DNA of 64,000 nt from Ophiura sarsii (Eukaryota > Echinodermata > Ophiuroidea > Amphilepidida > Ophiuridae). The notes beneath the pieces are model-generated. The model had not been told where the DNA came from and ran no database searches. It saw only the letters and a program-made list of their open reading frames with translations. Positions 1 through 12,764 of this stretch are shown here, piece by piece (position 1 is the first letter of the stretch; each line of letters begins with the position of its first letter). The stretch is from contig CM069446.1 in NCBI GenBank assembly GCA_035610835.1, positions 47,469,625 through 47,533,624 of the forward strand, in the 5' to 3' direction. The translations under genes were made by a program, and so were the position numbers.

Positions 1-1314
1 AAAAAGGGCCTTCAAAGTCAATGAAGCTTATCGTCACTTGGTGTACAAATGCCAATCACAGTCTTCATTGAAATATTGTTTATGCCAAATACCTCTTATT
101 AAACGGCCTTTCAATGGTTCATTTAGGAATTTGCATGGTTCAAACTACTACTAATAGCTCCGGAAAGCCCTGACCTTTCAGACCATACCATTTGCAATAT
201 AAATTACTATTTTAAACCCGTGGAAATGACGATGTAAACAAGGTAATTTCGAGACATTTCACCCCTCTTTGTGTTAATTTCTTGAGATATTTAGACCCAA
301 AATATTTCTTGATACTTCGGAATGTGATATATAAATATATAATCTTTCCGGCGAAAATGAAAATATCTTATTTTCGACCTCGCCTTGTCAAATTGACTAT
401 TTCAGGCCATAACTCAAATTCAGCCCCATCGACTTTACGCTAATGTTGTAGTGCCAGGTTACATACTCGTAGAAATGGTTGGCTAAATAGACGTCGTCGA
501 ACTTTCGTGATTGAATACAAAGGAATACCGTTCAGACATTTTGAACTTTTGAATGTATTATGAAAACACCTGTCAGAATGTCATAATCTAACGAGCAGAT
601 GAAACTAAATAGCATTTTTAAATGCAATAGGATTCTTTACATAGGCATACCATCCTCATTTTGCTACCGTGTGAAACGGTTTTTACTTTTTAGTTTAAAG
701 ACCACCTGTATTATACTGATTCTAAACGGTTAAACCCATCGTTAGGAAAATTGAGTTAATTGCAGTTAAAACTATTTAAACTGCTTATATAAAAGAACAC
801 TCATTTGCCTTCATTATTTTTCAATGTAATGTGAATGGAAATCTGATCCGGAAAGATGGTGTAAAAAAGATGTTAAATATGGCCAGCTAAGGAGTAATAG
901 CTTCATGTTTACTTGCCTTTTATGCCGAAATAAAGATCACAATAACAGAGACCGAGCGCTCATGGAGCGCTCATGTTCAGTTGGAAGATAGCGGTATCGT
1001 TCGTAACAACGCTAGAATATGCCGTTTCGCGAAAGAAGACATCAATCGGAACAGAACTTTCCAAGGATCTCTTTATGGTATTCTTCAGGGACACTATCGT
1101 GTTTGCCAACACGATGATGGAATAACCGCATTTATTACACCTCATAAATATTCATGAGATAATAGGCATAAATACTGCAATTTCATCGGTCAATTGAGCT
1201 GGCCACAGTGATAATAAATTGAGCTATTGAAGAAATGGAACTATTTTCTCGTGGGGTAGTTTTGGCTACTTCATTACAACCTCATCCCCAGAGTCACAGT
1301 GAGGCGTAATAAAG
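1..1314. other. Non-coding stretch, nothing recognised
   Basis: AT-rich sequence with no coding region, RNA gene or transposon end that I can support. The only local structure is a perfect 11 bp tandem duplication of GAGCGCTCATG at 954-975, itself partly self-complementary (GAGCGCTC). Confidence 0.5.
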
Positions 1315-1478
1315 CAAATACTACATGGTATGATCGGGGCAATAGGGCACACTATTTTCCCTCGGTCTGGCTACAGGCCTACCACACCCCTCACCCTCCG
1401 GGTTCGGGGTGGTAGGCCTGTAGCCAGTACCTCGGGAAAATAGATTGCACTATTTCCCCTCTAACCATGTAGTATTTG
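1315..1478. mobile_element. Snap-back (foldback) MITE
   Basis: The two halves are reverse complements almost end to end. The left end CAAATACTACATGGT pairs with ACCATGTAGTATTTG at the right end, and the inner part GGCTACAGGCCTACCAC pairs with GTGGTAGGCCTGTAGCC. Only about 20 bp of GC-rich loop (about 1386-1405) is left, so almost the whole 164 bp can fold into one hairpin. It has no coding capacity. No target duplication was seen, so the superfamily is unknown. A structured RNA gene is an alternative, but nothing points to one. Confidence 0.75.
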
Positions 1479-1660
1479 TATAACATTTCACAACTTATGC
1501 CCTAAAAAACGATATTGCCGCCTTTAACCGTATTAGTGGACCAATAAAGAAGACTATTGAAGATAGCCCGGGCAGAAATATCCTAAGATTCTTCAAGGTG
1601 TAACCGATCCCGTATCCGATCACCGAAGAAAATGCAGGGGCAGAACTATCCCAGGTTCCC

Positions 1661-1896
1661 TTAACACTTTCCACGCGGCTATTGGATTTACCAAATACAA
1701 AACAGATTTTCAGAAACCTTTCCTAACTTTCAAAGACTACCTCAAGAAATACTAGGCATGTTTGTACTTATGTTAATGCATTTCTCATGGGAATTTCAAA
1801 TATGGTGATGAAGTTCAATAATGTTGACATTTTTGAAATATTTTATGACATTTTGGAATGTCGTCTGCAGTCGCATGCGCGCGTTGAAAGTGTTAA
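1661..1896 (+). mobile_element. TTAA-flanked MITE, copy 1
   Basis: The element starts TTAACACTTTCCACGCG and ends GCGCGTTGAAAGTGTTAA, giving inverted ends with TTAA at both tips. It is 236 bp, AT-rich inside and non-coding. Related copies lie at 3435-3640 (3' end decayed) and 12437-12693 (opposite orientation), all sharing an internal stretch around ATACTAGGCAT. TTAA target sites are known for piggyBac and Kolobok transposons; assignment to either is inference. This is the best preserved of the three. Confidence 0.75.
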
Positions 1897-3434
1897 CAGC
1901 AAGATTATGTTCTCAGACGTAATCGTTTCCATGATAAATCGTGGTTTCATTTTACTGAAATGATATCCAATTCAAACATGGTGCAGCGGGAAATATGTTT
2001 CCATGTTTTTCGCTATCCATTCCTGGTAAATGATATTCCAAAGCGCTATTCACGTTTTGCCAATGTAGCAAATCCACGGAATTCAATAATATTATATATC
2101 GTTAATGGTATTAAATATTTCTGTAAACGTGTACTCACATTTTTAAAACATAGTTTTCATTAATTCTAATTTTAACGAACTTTTTTTTACAGAGATCTAA
2201 TTAATATAGAAAGGTTTTATATCGAAAATGTAGGTATCAAAATAATATAAGGAAACAGGTCTAGAATTATAAGGAAGGCTTACATTTTAGGAAACTTTAT
2301 TGTCCCATGTGTGGATGAAACATTAAGGAGGATGATAGAATAGACAACGGTGTAATGTTGTCCCGGAATCTGTTTATGTAGTAGCGCACAGTTTGAGTAT
2401 GAATTTGATTCTACCAAAATTGTAAGGGGAGATATAAGCACGGTTATCTATTTCGAGGGCTACCAACTCATGCTCAAAATTATTGTTTTGAATATTAGCA
2501 ATACTAGCGGCCGGCTTATTTTGTCGATTTAGTTCAAAAGACACTGTAAGTTCGATGACGACCAGTCTCGTTGAATTCTCCCAGAACACGAAGAGGTCAG
2601 GGATAAGAAATGTAAGGGTCTTTTAGAGATTGCAAGCCGGTCATCATCGGTATACATATGTAGTGCAGAATTCAAGTCAATATTTATTTTCCATCATATC
2701 AACAAGGACAAAATACAATGACAATTTAACAAGTAATATGATGAAGGAGGGACAACTAAAAGCAAAATCTTGGTGTTGTTGCACTCCCTTAAACAAAGCT
2801 TACACATTACAAACTAATGCAGAAGAATAGACAAAATACAATAACAGAATATTAGGTTTAATATGACAACAAAAAAAAAAGCAAAAAAGACAAACGAAAA
2901 GGTAAACAAGCAATGATATCACACGTGGAAGCAGCAACATGATTTTTTTGTTGTTGTTAGTTTTGATTTAAGTTAATTAATGCAGTGTAAAGTGTTACAC
3001 AACAAAATGGTAAATTTGTTTATGCCTGCCTCTTCTCCATTTGCCTGTACGGGGTTGCCACTCGGTTGTTCTTATTGTTCACCGATTATCATTTTGTCTT
3101 GAGTATGTCCTGCCCATCTCAATTTCATTTCCTTGATTTTTTTGATGACGTCTTATACCATGGTTTATTACGAATGGTAGTGCTCTTTTGTTTGTCTCGT
3201 ATTGTTATATATATTTAACATCCTCCTTTCCATGGAGGATGTTAAATAAGGAATCACATCATCATAAAGATAGTTTAATTACCGCTTTGATACCAATAAG
3301 AAAGAATAGACTCAACATTAATTTTCGATATAGAGATAATAGGATCTACTACTACAACGTTAATCAAAATGACATTTCGCAATAATGTTTACACAAATAT
3401 AGCTTAGTCCCGACTGAGACGACAACGACAAGAG
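1897..3434. other. Non-coding stretch with a small hairpin
   Basis: No gene or transposon recognised. It holds a short perfect hairpin at 3215-3245 (arms TTAACATCCTCC and GGAGGATGTTAA, 7 bp loop) and an A-run near 2869. Short open frames here have no recognisable domain and no codon pattern unlike the background. Confidence 0.5.
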
Positions 3435-3640
3435 TTAACCCTTTCCAAGCGGTTATTCGTTTTACCATACAAACAGATTTATAGAAACCTTTCCCAACTT
3501 TCCCAAGGATTACTGAACCAATACTAGGCATATTTGTACTCATTTCAAAGCATTTCTAACGGTCATACCACTTATGGTAATGAAATTCAATAAACATTTT
3601 GTAACACATTTTGGAATATTTTATCCACCATTGCTTACAT
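3435..3640 (+). mobile_element. TTAA-flanked MITE, copy 2 (3' end decayed)
   Basis: Begins TTAACCCTTTCCAAGCGG and runs parallel to the copy at 1661-1896, including AATACTAGGCATATTTGTAC and the later TTTTGGAATATTTTAT. The expected right end (GAAAGTGTTAA) is not present, so the element is truncated or too diverged at its 3' side. The stated end is approximate. Confidence 0.6.
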
Positions 3641-3719
3641 TTTTGTAAGAGTGTAGTGAATATACAAATTAAAAATAAGCGACAAAATACACTATGAATA
3701 TAGCTGCAAGTATGTTGTT

Positions 3720-4163
3720 ATTTTTCAATTTATTTGGCTAATGCTTGTAGCATTTTTTGATATCATTTGGCAAACTATTCACACACCTTTGGCGCTGTGA
3801 TCAATAGCCTTTGTCTTATGTATGCCTAATTGGTTATCTTTATTCCTTGTATTATAAAGTATGAACATGGTGGTTCGTGAAAATACCGATGAATAATTCA
3901 GGTAGCATTACATGTTTGTACTCATACATAAATATATTAACTTCTTTCTTATACATATTGAAAACATTTAGTGCGTTATATGTTTTCGAATAAAGATTTT
4001 GATGCGCTTAGGTAGGAGATATTTGATATAACTCTTAGTACCTTTTTTGCAGACGAAATGCTTTGTTTAAATACTCTTGAGGAGCATAACCCCATACTAA
4101 TATACCGTGATTGAGATATCATAAGACCATAGAGCAATAACGCTGATACATTACGACATCCTT
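3720..4163 (-). pseudogene. LINE ORF2 3'-end fragment (CR1/jockey-like)
   Basis: Minus-strand translation gives the C-terminal tail typical of jockey/CR1-type non-LTR retrotransposon ORF2. In order the pieces are NHGILVWGYAPQEYLNKAF, then in another frame KKVLRVISNISYLS, then YNTRNKDNQLGIHKTK, then NSLPNDIKKC (the usual WNSLP motif). Frameshifts separate these pieces, so it is dead. The reverse transcriptase core is absent: only the region after the polymerase domain is left, as expected for a 5'-truncated insertion. It abuts the start of repeated sequence X1. Placement in a LINE is firm, the exact clade is not. Confidence 0.7.
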
Positions 4164-4383
4164 TATTCATAAAACAGATCTACATCACTCCTCACTACTA
4201 TAAATGTTTTATTCAAAATACATCTCGACTATTCAATATTTGTATAGTAGAGTAATGGATTGCCCTCGGCGACCCATTCCCTAAATCACACGGTATACAC
4301 ACACTTATGGCATATCGTAATAATCTTAATTTTATTTAAACATGATTATAGCGTACATTGTATATACATTATTTCCAGTAATG

Positions 4384-4677
4384 CAAATACCCACATGACT
4401 GTCAACCCGGGGTTATCTAGGTAGGAACTACCCACCTTGGTGACTTCGGTTGAAAAAGTGATCCTATGTGGACTCGAACCATGGCCCTATGAATTGCAAA
4501 GCATGTCTCTCGACCACTAGACTAGCGGGTTGAACTGGCCAGGACATGATTGAATCACTTTTAAACATTACGGAATAGAGAAATACTACAATTCTGATCA
4601 ATTACACACAATATAAAAAATAGAACTGCGATACACATACTCGTCTATCACGGGTTTAGAGTCATGTGGGTATTTCA
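4384..4677 (-). mobile_element. TIR element with tRNA-like body, in X1
   Basis: Inverted ends CAAATACCCACATGACT and AGTCATGTGGGTATTT bound about 294 bp that are absent from the matching position of X2 (near 22320-22340) and X3. On the minus strand 4459-4531 resembles a tRNA: an A-box-like GCTAGTCTAGTGG followed by a B-box-like GGTTCGAGTCC about 40 bases later. The anticodon arm does not fold cleanly, so it is probably a tRNA-derived promoter and not a working tRNA gene. Target duplication is unclear (TAATG occurs at both sides). Confidence 0.65.
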
Positions 4678-5511
4678 ATTAATGTGTATGCGTATAGCAA
4701 TAATGTCGTTTTTGTCAAGTCGTATGAATTATATAGAATTGGTAAGAATTCTAAATATCACAAGGGTTTATCGTTATTAGAGTACAAAAAGATCGTATCT
4801 GAATATTTTGCATTTTCCAGGGTAGTCGTGATGTGCTAAGACATTTATCGTTTTCTATGACAATTGTTTGTAATTTCTTATCATTTAAAAAACCCTTTTT
4901 TAATAACGACATCCTTTATATTACATTTTTCAACGTAACGTTCCTTTCCAAATCTAAAATAATCAAACAAAATCTCAGTTTCCCAACAAGTCAGTTACGG
5001 TTTTGTGTGTACTAAGCGACGATGTATACATTGTATTCATAAGTTTAAAAAAACATGAATTGCTACCCTGATTCATATTGGCATGTACGGTGTAAGCACG
5101 ACGATGACTTAGTGACACTTATGACCAATTGCCAACGGCAACAAATGTTGCATGTTTTAGTCCGACAGTCAGATGTTATAGGGTTCTCATCGATCCATGT
5201 ATGGTCATTGTCCGACAAATGCGTGCAATTTGCAAGTCAAACCCACCGGTAATGTCAACTTCCGGTTACTAATCCGAAGACTTAGTGGATCTTTATGCCT
5301 TGATTTCAAAGGTAGCTGTAATGATTTTTGTGATGTCAACATAAATATTTGCAATGATAAACATTTAGTACCTTTATTATAGTAGCTGGTGCTACGTGGA
5401 GGGGGCGCTTTCCTTAGCACACAATTTCCCGTTTACCTCCGCAGTAGATAACATGGAAAGGACGGCATCTCAAGGCACCTAAAACTGTCAATCGTTGTGC
5501 GCATAACACAA

Positions 5512-5575
5512 TGACGTAAGTGCACAATTGCATTTTGACGTCACAACTACCGATGTCACGTGACTATATTTACCG
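5512..5575 (+). promoter_or_regulatory. Candidate core promoter conserved in X copies
   Basis: A CRE-like TGACGTAA (5512-5519), a full CRE palindrome TGACGTCA (5536-5543), an E-box palindrome GTCACGTGAC (5555-5564) and a TATA-like CTATATTT follow one another within 65 bp. X2 (23426-23473) and X3 (41597-41644) keep TGACGTAA, CACGTG and CTATATTT at the same spacing; only X1 has the second CRE. This is motif reading only. A transcript has not been shown and no downstream reading frame is recognisable. Confidence 0.35.
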
Positions 5576-5724
5576 TGAATGCTTATCGATATATTTTCGT
5601 TTGAATGCAACAAATAACTGCAGATTGTTCCGCCTGACCACCAAAACCATTGAATGCACTGTGCAGTTTGATGAAGGATTCCCCGATCCCTGCACATGCG
5701 TGTTACGGCCCAATACGTGCAAAA

Positions 5725-5756
5725 GCCCAATACGTGCAAATTTGCACGTATTGGGC
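5725..5756. repeat. 32 bp perfect palindrome at left terminus
   Basis: GCCCAATACGTGCAAA is followed directly by its reverse complement TTTGCACGTATTGGGC. Together with the copy at 5710-5720 and another near 5791 this puts the motif GCACGTATTGGGC several times within the first 100 bp of the element. It is mirrored exactly at 19450-19481. Confidence 0.9.
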
Positions 5757-5855
5757 TTAAATAGAAAAAAATGACAAATAAATTATTCTTTGGCCCAATA
5801 CGTGCTAAAAAAAATTTGAACTCTAAATTTTGAAAATATTCTATTAGGCAACCAC

Positions 5856-6585
5856 TCTCCCTCTGAAAACTTCAAACAATGACTATGTTTAGTCGACCCT
5901 GCTTGGTTCGACCAGAAGTAAATTGGTCCAAATGTTTAAATGGCTGTAAATGGTCAATAATGTTATGTTGAAGCTATTCCAGTAATAAAGCACCCTCCCT
6001 CTGAACATTTTTAATCAAAACCGACTGAACTCGACCTACGTCCAATTCGTCCCGACATACCCATGCCCCTCTAATCAGTAATATTAAATTCAGCTTTAAA
6101 TCTCTTTAATTTAACTAACACCCTCCCTCTGAAAAAAATTAAATCATAAGCTACTGAACTCGACCTACGCCCATTTCGTCCCGACATACCCATGCCCCTA
6201 TAATCAGTAATATTAAACTCAGCTTTAAATCTCTTTAATTTAACTTACACTCTCCCTCTGAAATATTTAAATCATAAGCTACTGATCTCGGCCTACGTCC
6301 ATTTCGTCCCGACATAACCATGCCCCTATAATCAGTAATATTAAATTCAGCTATAAACATCTTTCTTTTAACTTACACCCTCCCTCTGAAATATTTCAAT
6401 CGTACCTTGAAATATTTCAATCGTACCTTACAAAACTCGACCTACGTCCATTTCGTCCCGACATAACCATGCCCCTATAATAAGTAATATTAAATTCAGC
6501 TATAAATATCTTTCCTTTAACTTACACCCTCCCTCTGAAATATTAAATCGTCCAACAATTGACTCGACATGAAATGTTGAACAAC
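5856..6585 (+). repeat. ~128 bp tandem repeats in left outer arm
   Basis: CTCCCTCTGAA recurs at 5856, 5995, 6123, 6252, 6380 and 6529, mostly 128-129 bp apart, with a conserved body including TTTCGTCCCGACATA and ATGCCCCTATAATCAGTAAT. A nested ~21 bp duplication (GAAATATTTCAATCGTACCT) occurs twice near 6388-6428. The same stretch is present inverted at 18600-19350, where the nested unit occurs three times. Confidence 0.85.
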
Positions 6586-9500
6586 AAATATTGGGCTTAG
6601 GTTTCTTAAATATAGGTAACAAGACGATTTTTTCGACAGATTGAAGGTAATAAGACATAATAGAAGTCATATATAAACTAAACAGATGTTTCTAGATCAT
6701 TTTGTAATTATTATTTTTTTGCACGTATTGGGCTGAGGTTGAAATTTTCTTAAATATCAACAATAAGACGCTTTTTTCGACAGATTGAAGGTAATAAGAC
6801 ATAATAGAAGTCATATATAAACTAAACAGATGTTTCTAGATCATTTTTCAATTTTTATTTTTTTTGCACGTATTGGGCTGAGGTTGAAATTTTCTTAAAT
6901 ATCAACAATAAGACGGGTTTTTCGACAGATTAAAGGTAATAAGACATAATAGAAGTCATATATAAACTAAACAGATGTTTCTAGATCATTTTTCAAATTT
7001 TTTTTTTTTTTGCACGTATTGGGCTGAGGTTGAAATTTTCTTAAATATCAGTAATAAGACGGTTTTTTCGACAGATTGAAGGTAATGAGACATAATAGAA
7101 GTCATATATAAACTAAACAAATGTTTCTAGATCATTCTTCAATTTATTTATTTTTTGCACGTATTGGGCTGAGGTTGAAATTTTCTTAAATATCAACAAT
7201 AAGACGGTTTTTTCGACAGATTGAAGGTAATAAGACATAATAGAAGTCATATATAAACTAAACAGATGTTTCTAGATCATTTTTCAAAAAAATATTTTCA
7301 TTTGCACGTATTGGGCTGAGGTTGAAATTTTCTTAAATGTCAGTAATAAGACGGTTTTTTTCGACAGATTGAAGGTAATAAGACATAATAGAAGTCATAT
7401 ATAAACTAAACAGATGTTTCTAGATCATTTTTCATTTTTTTTTTTTTTGCACGTATTGGGCTGAGGTTGAAATTTTCTTAAATATCAGTAATAAGACGGT
7501 TTTTTCGACAGATTGAAGGTAATAAGACATAATAGAAGTCATATATAAACTAAACAGATGTTTCTAGATTATTATTATTTTATTTTTTTTGCACGTATTG
7601 GGCTGAGGTTGAAATTTTCTTAAATATCAGTAATAAGACGGTTTTTTCGACAGATTGAAGGTAATAAGACATAATAGAAGTCATATATAAACTAAACAGA
7701 TGTTTCTAGATCATTTTTCAAAAAAATATTTTCATTTGCACGTATTGGGCTGAGGTTGAAATTTTCTTAAATATCAGTAATAAGACGTTTTTTTTGACAG
7801 ATTGAAGGTAATAAGACATAATAGAAGTCATATATAAACTAAACAGATGTTTCTAGATCATTTTTCAATTTTTTTTTTTTGTGCACCTATTGGGCTGAGG
7901 TTGAAATTTTCTTAAATATCAGTAATAAGACGGTTTTTTCGACAGATTGAAGGTAATAAGACATAATAGAAGTCATATATAAACTAAACAGATGTTTCTA
8001 GATCATTTTTCAAAATAATATTTTCATTTGCACGTATTGGGCTGAGGTTGAAATTTTCTTAAATATCAGTAATAAGACGGGTTTTTCGACAGATTGAAGG
8101 TAATAAGACATAATAGAAGTCATATATAAACTAAACAGATGTTTCTAGATCATTTTTCAATTTTTTTTTTTTTTGCACGTATTGGGCTGAGGTTGAAATT
8201 TTCTTAAATATCAGTAATAAGACGGTTTTTTCGACAGATTGAAGGTAATAAGACATAATAGAAGTCATATATAAACTAAACAGATGTTTCTAGATTATTA
8301 TTATTTTATTTTTTTTGCACGTATTGGGCTGAGGTTGAAATTTTCTTAAATATCAGTAATAAGACGGTTTTTTCGACAGATTGAAGGTAATAAGACATAA
8401 TAGAAGTCATATATAAACTAAACAGATGTTTCTAGATCATTTTTCAAAAAAATATTTTCATTTGCACGTATTGGGCTGAGGTTGAAATTTTCTTAAATAT
8501 CAGTAATAAGACGTTTTTTTTGACAGATTGAAGGTAATAAGACATAATAGAAGTCATATATAAACTAAACAGATGTTTCTAGATCATTTTTCAATTTTTT
8601 TTTTTTGTGCACGTATTGGGCTGAGGTTGAAATTTTCTTAAATATCAGTAATAAGACGGTTTTTTCGACAGATTGAAGGTAATAAGACATAATAGAAGTC
8701 ATATATAAACTAAACAGATGTTTCTAGATCATTTTTCAAAAAAATATTTTCATTTGCACGTATTGGGCTGAGGTTGAAATTTTCTTAAATGTCAGTAATA
8801 AGACGGTTTTTTTCGACAGATTGAAGGTAATAAGACATAATAGAAGTCATATATAAACTAAACAGATGTTTCTAGATCATTTTTCATTTTTTTTTTTTTT
8901 GCACGTATTGGGCTGAGGTTGAAATTTTCTTAAATATCAGTAATAAGACGGTTTTTTCGACAGATTGAAGGTAATAAGACATAATAGAAGTCATATATAA
9001 ACTAAACAGATGTTTCTAGATTATTATTATTTTATTTTTTTTGCACGTATTGGGCTGAGGTTGAAATTTTCTTAAATATCAGTAATAAGACGGTTTTTTC
9101 GACAGATTGAAGGTAATAAGACATAATAGAAGTCATATATAAACTAAACAGATGTTTCTAGATCATTTTTCAAAAAAATATTTTCATTTGCACGTATTGG
9201 GCTGAGGTTGAAATTTTCTTAAATATCAGTAATAAGACGTTTTTTTTGACAGATTGAAGGTAATAAGACATAATAGAAGTCATATATAAACTAAACAGAT
9301 GTTTCTAGATCATTTTTCAATTTTTTTTTTTGTGCACCTATTGGGCTGAGGTTGAAATTTTCTTAAATATCAGTAATAAGACGGTTTTTTCGACAGATTG
9401 AAGGTAATAAGACATAATAGAAGTCATATATAAACTAAACAGATGTTTCTAGATCATTTTTCAAAATAATATTTTCATTTGCACGTATTGGGCTGAGGTT

Positions 9501-11452
9501 GAAATTTTCTTAAATATCAGTAATAAGACGTTTTTTTTGACAGATTGAAGGTAATAAGACATAATAGAAGTCATATATAAACTAAACAGATGTTTCTAGA
9601 TCATTTTTCAATTTTTTTTTTTGTGCACGTATTGGGCTGAGGTTGAAATTTTCTTAAATATCAGTAATAAGACGGTTTTTTCGACAGATTGAAGGTAATA
9701 AGACATAATAGAAGTCATATATAAACTAAACAGATGTTTCTAGATCATTTTTCAAAAAAATATTTTCATTTGCACGTATTGGGCTGAGGTTGAAATTTTC
9801 TTAAATGTCAGTAATAAGACGGTTTTTTTCGACAGATTGAAGGTAATAAGACATAATAGAAGTCATATATAAACTAAACAGATGTTTCTAGATCATTTTT
9901 CATTTTTTTTTTTTTTGCACGTATTGGGCTGAGGTTGAAATTTTCTTAAATATCAGTAATAAGACGGTTTTTTCGACAGATTGAAGGTAATAAGACATAA
10001 TAGAAGTCATATATAAACTAAACAGATGTTTCTAGATTATTATTATTTTATTTTTTTTGCACGTATTGGGCTGAGGTTGAAATTTTCTTAAATATCAGTA
10101 ATAAGACGGTTTTTTCGACAGATTGAAGGTAATAAGACATAATAGAAGTCATATATAAACTAAACAGATGTTTCTAGATCATTTTTCAAAAAAATATTTT
10201 CATTTGCACGTATTGGGCTGAGGTTGAAATTTTCTTAAATATCAGTAATAAGACGTTTTTTTTGACAGATTGAAGGTAATAAGACATAATAGAAGTCATA
10301 TATAAACTAAACAGATGTTTCTAGATCATTTTTCAATTTTTTTTTTTTGTGCACCTATTGGGCTGAGGTTGAAATTTTCTTAAATATCAGTAATAAGACG
10401 GTTTTTTCGACAGATTGAAGGTAATAAGACATAATAGAAGTCATATATAAACTAAACAGATGTTTCTAGATCATTTTTCAAAATAATATTTTCATTTGCA
10501 CGTATTGGGCTGAGGTTGAAATTTTCTTAAATATCAGTAATAAGACGGGTTTTTCGACAGATTGAAGGTAATAAGACATAATAGAAGTCATATATAAACT
10601 AAACAGATGTTTCTAGATCATTTTTCAATTTTTTTTTTTTTTTGCACGTATTGGGCTGAGGTTGAAATTTTCTTAAATATCAGTAATAAGACGGTTTTTT
10701 CGACAGATTGAAGGTAATAAGACATAATAGAAGTCATATATAAACTAAACAGATGTTTCTAGATTATTATTATTTTATTTTTTTTGCACGTATTGGGCTG
10801 AGGTTGAAATTTTCTTAAATATCAGTAATAAGACGGTTTTTTCGACAGATTGAAGGTAATAAGACATAATAGAAGTCATATATAAACTAAACAGATGTTT
10901 CTAGATCATTTTTCAAAAAAATATTTTCATTTGCACGTATTGGGCTGAGGTTGAAATTTTCTTAAATATCAGTAATAAGACGTTTTTTTTGACAGATTGA
11001 AGGTAATAAGACATAATAGAAGTCATATATAAACTAAACAGATGTTTCTAGATCATTTTTCAATTTTTTTTTTTTGTGCACGTATTGGGCTGAGGTTGAA
11101 ATTTTCTTAAATATCAGTAATAAGACGGTTTTTTCGACAGATTGAAGGTAATAAGACATAATAGAAGTCATATATAAACTAAACAGATGTTTCTAGATCA
11201 TTTTTCAAAATAATATTTTCATTTGCACGTATTGGGCTGAGGTTGAAATTTTCTTAAATATCAGTAATAAGACGGGTTTTTCGACAGATTGAAGGTAATA
11301 AGACATAATAGAAGTCATATATAAACTAAACAGATGTTTCTAGATCATTTTTCAATTTTTATTTTTTTTTGCACGTATTGGGCTGAGGTTGAAATTTTCT
11401 TAAATATCAGTAATAAGACGGTTTTTTCGACAGATTGAAGGTAATAAGACAT
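6586..11452 (+). repeat. ~145 bp satellite array, left arm (33 units)
   Basis: About 33 head-to-tail copies of a 142-148 bp unit, each containing GCACGTATTGGGCTGAGG, then TAATAAGACGG, CGACAGATTGAAGG and AAACAGATGTTTCTAGATCA. Units differ mainly in an A/T linker before GCACG, and by that linker they fall into types that recur in a fixed order, a higher-order repeat (see findings). The array ends abruptly mid-unit at about 11452. A few units carry GTGCACCTATT in place of the usual motif. Confidence 0.95.
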
Positions 11453-12436
11453 ACACTTTTAATAAAACAAAATCTAAGACTAATGGCGAAAATCTGGTCA
11501 AAATATTCACATTTGAAGCAGCAATCAAAGTTTTTTTTAGGGACTTTAGTACCCCTGCACCCTGGCCCGCGGAAGGTTATGGTGGTGCACCCTGGCCCGC
11601 GGAAGGTTATGGTGGTATGTACCCATAACTACGAAGCATTAGTAATTTCAACCTACAGAGGGGGCTGCAATCTACCGCACAAGTGTCAGATGCAGACGAT
11701 GCTGGACACATGCCTATTCACGAATATTCAAAGTTAAATTATGCGTACGGTACGAGGTTACATAATACTTGCTCAAGTGAATGGGACGAACACTAAACAA
11801 CCGGATTAAATTCAAAAAATGATTCTGACACGCGAATTGGTTTCAATTTTTATTATTCAAGCTTTATAACAATATATTTCAGGAACGTTTTATGTGCCAT
11901 TATAAAAAAACTAGACATTTTTGCGAGTTTGGAACAAGATGGCTTCATAAACGTTTCAGGTCCATTTTAGTGTTAAAATAACAATAAATAAATTAAAAAT
12001 TAAGGCTTTTCAATAAAATAATTGTCAAAAGTACACACCAAATCGCACCAAATGGGTTCGAAAATTGAAAACACATCCAATTCCGAGGGGGCACATTACT
12101 GACTCGCCCTGTCCGCGTTACCGCGGATAGCGGTGATTCTTGAAAGTGCGTAGTAGACCTATACGTGTTTAGAGTCCCGGCTCCCGCAATATTAATACCG
12201 GTATGTGTTTTTTATCTTTTGTGTTTATTAGCCTTCATTTTAACGTTAAATCCCGGTCCCCATATCAGCCGGGCATATGGATGTCCCAGAAATGATATGA
12301 TTTGTAATTTTAAATTGATTAAGCCGGGACCATCAGGGTTCAAAAAGTCCATAAATATGAATCGTGAACTTGAACTTTTGAACTTATAATTGATCAAGAG
12401 TAAGACCATCACCACAATTTTCACTAGACGTCAATA

Positions 12437-12693
12437 ATGCCACTTTCCACGCGGCAGGCGTCTGGAGACGACATTTCCAAAATGTCACAAAATGTTTTAT
12501 AAGTCAGAAATATTGAATTTCTTTGCCATATATGCATGTAATCACCGTGAAAAAAATGCATTAAGATAAGTGCAAACATGCCTAGTATTGGTTCAGTTAC
12601 CCTTAAGATAGACTTTGGAAGCTAAATGTGAAAGGTTTGAAAATTCGGTTGTGTATAATTATGGCAAATCAATAGCGGCGTGGAAAGTGTTAA
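12437..12693 (-). mobile_element. TTAA-flanked MITE, copy 3, inside foldback spacer
   Basis: Reverse-orientation relative of the element at 1661-1896. Read on the minus strand it starts TTAACACTTTCCACGC (tip at 12690-12693), carries the shared AACCAATACTAGGCAT core and ends in CGCGTGGAAAGTG at 12437-12450. The far TTAA tip has mutated. Its presence shows that the spacer has itself been a target for insertion. Confidence 0.7.
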
Positions 12694-12764
12694 TAAACGG
12701 TTTGCTGATTTTCAGGGCGTAACTAGGTATTTCAATTGGGAGGGGGGCATCAGGGGCAGTGGCG

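Larger units (their letters stand above)
4164..5700 (+). repeat. Repeated sequence X, copy X1 (left part)
   Basis: Paralogous to 22055-23600 (X2) and 40310-41765 (X3), starting around TTCATTCATAAAACA. The copies match along their length apart from small indels and the tRNA-bearing insert at 4384-4677. The copy is cut at 5700 by the foldback element and resumes at 19512. No coding sequence is conserved between copies: open frames in one copy are broken in the others. X is treated as a duplicated non-coding segment, not a gene. Confidence 0.75.

Noticed and set aside
6586..11452. Regularly spaced repeats considered as a CRISPR array
   Set aside because: Units are contiguous ~145 bp satellites with no unique spacers, and the genome is eukaryotic.
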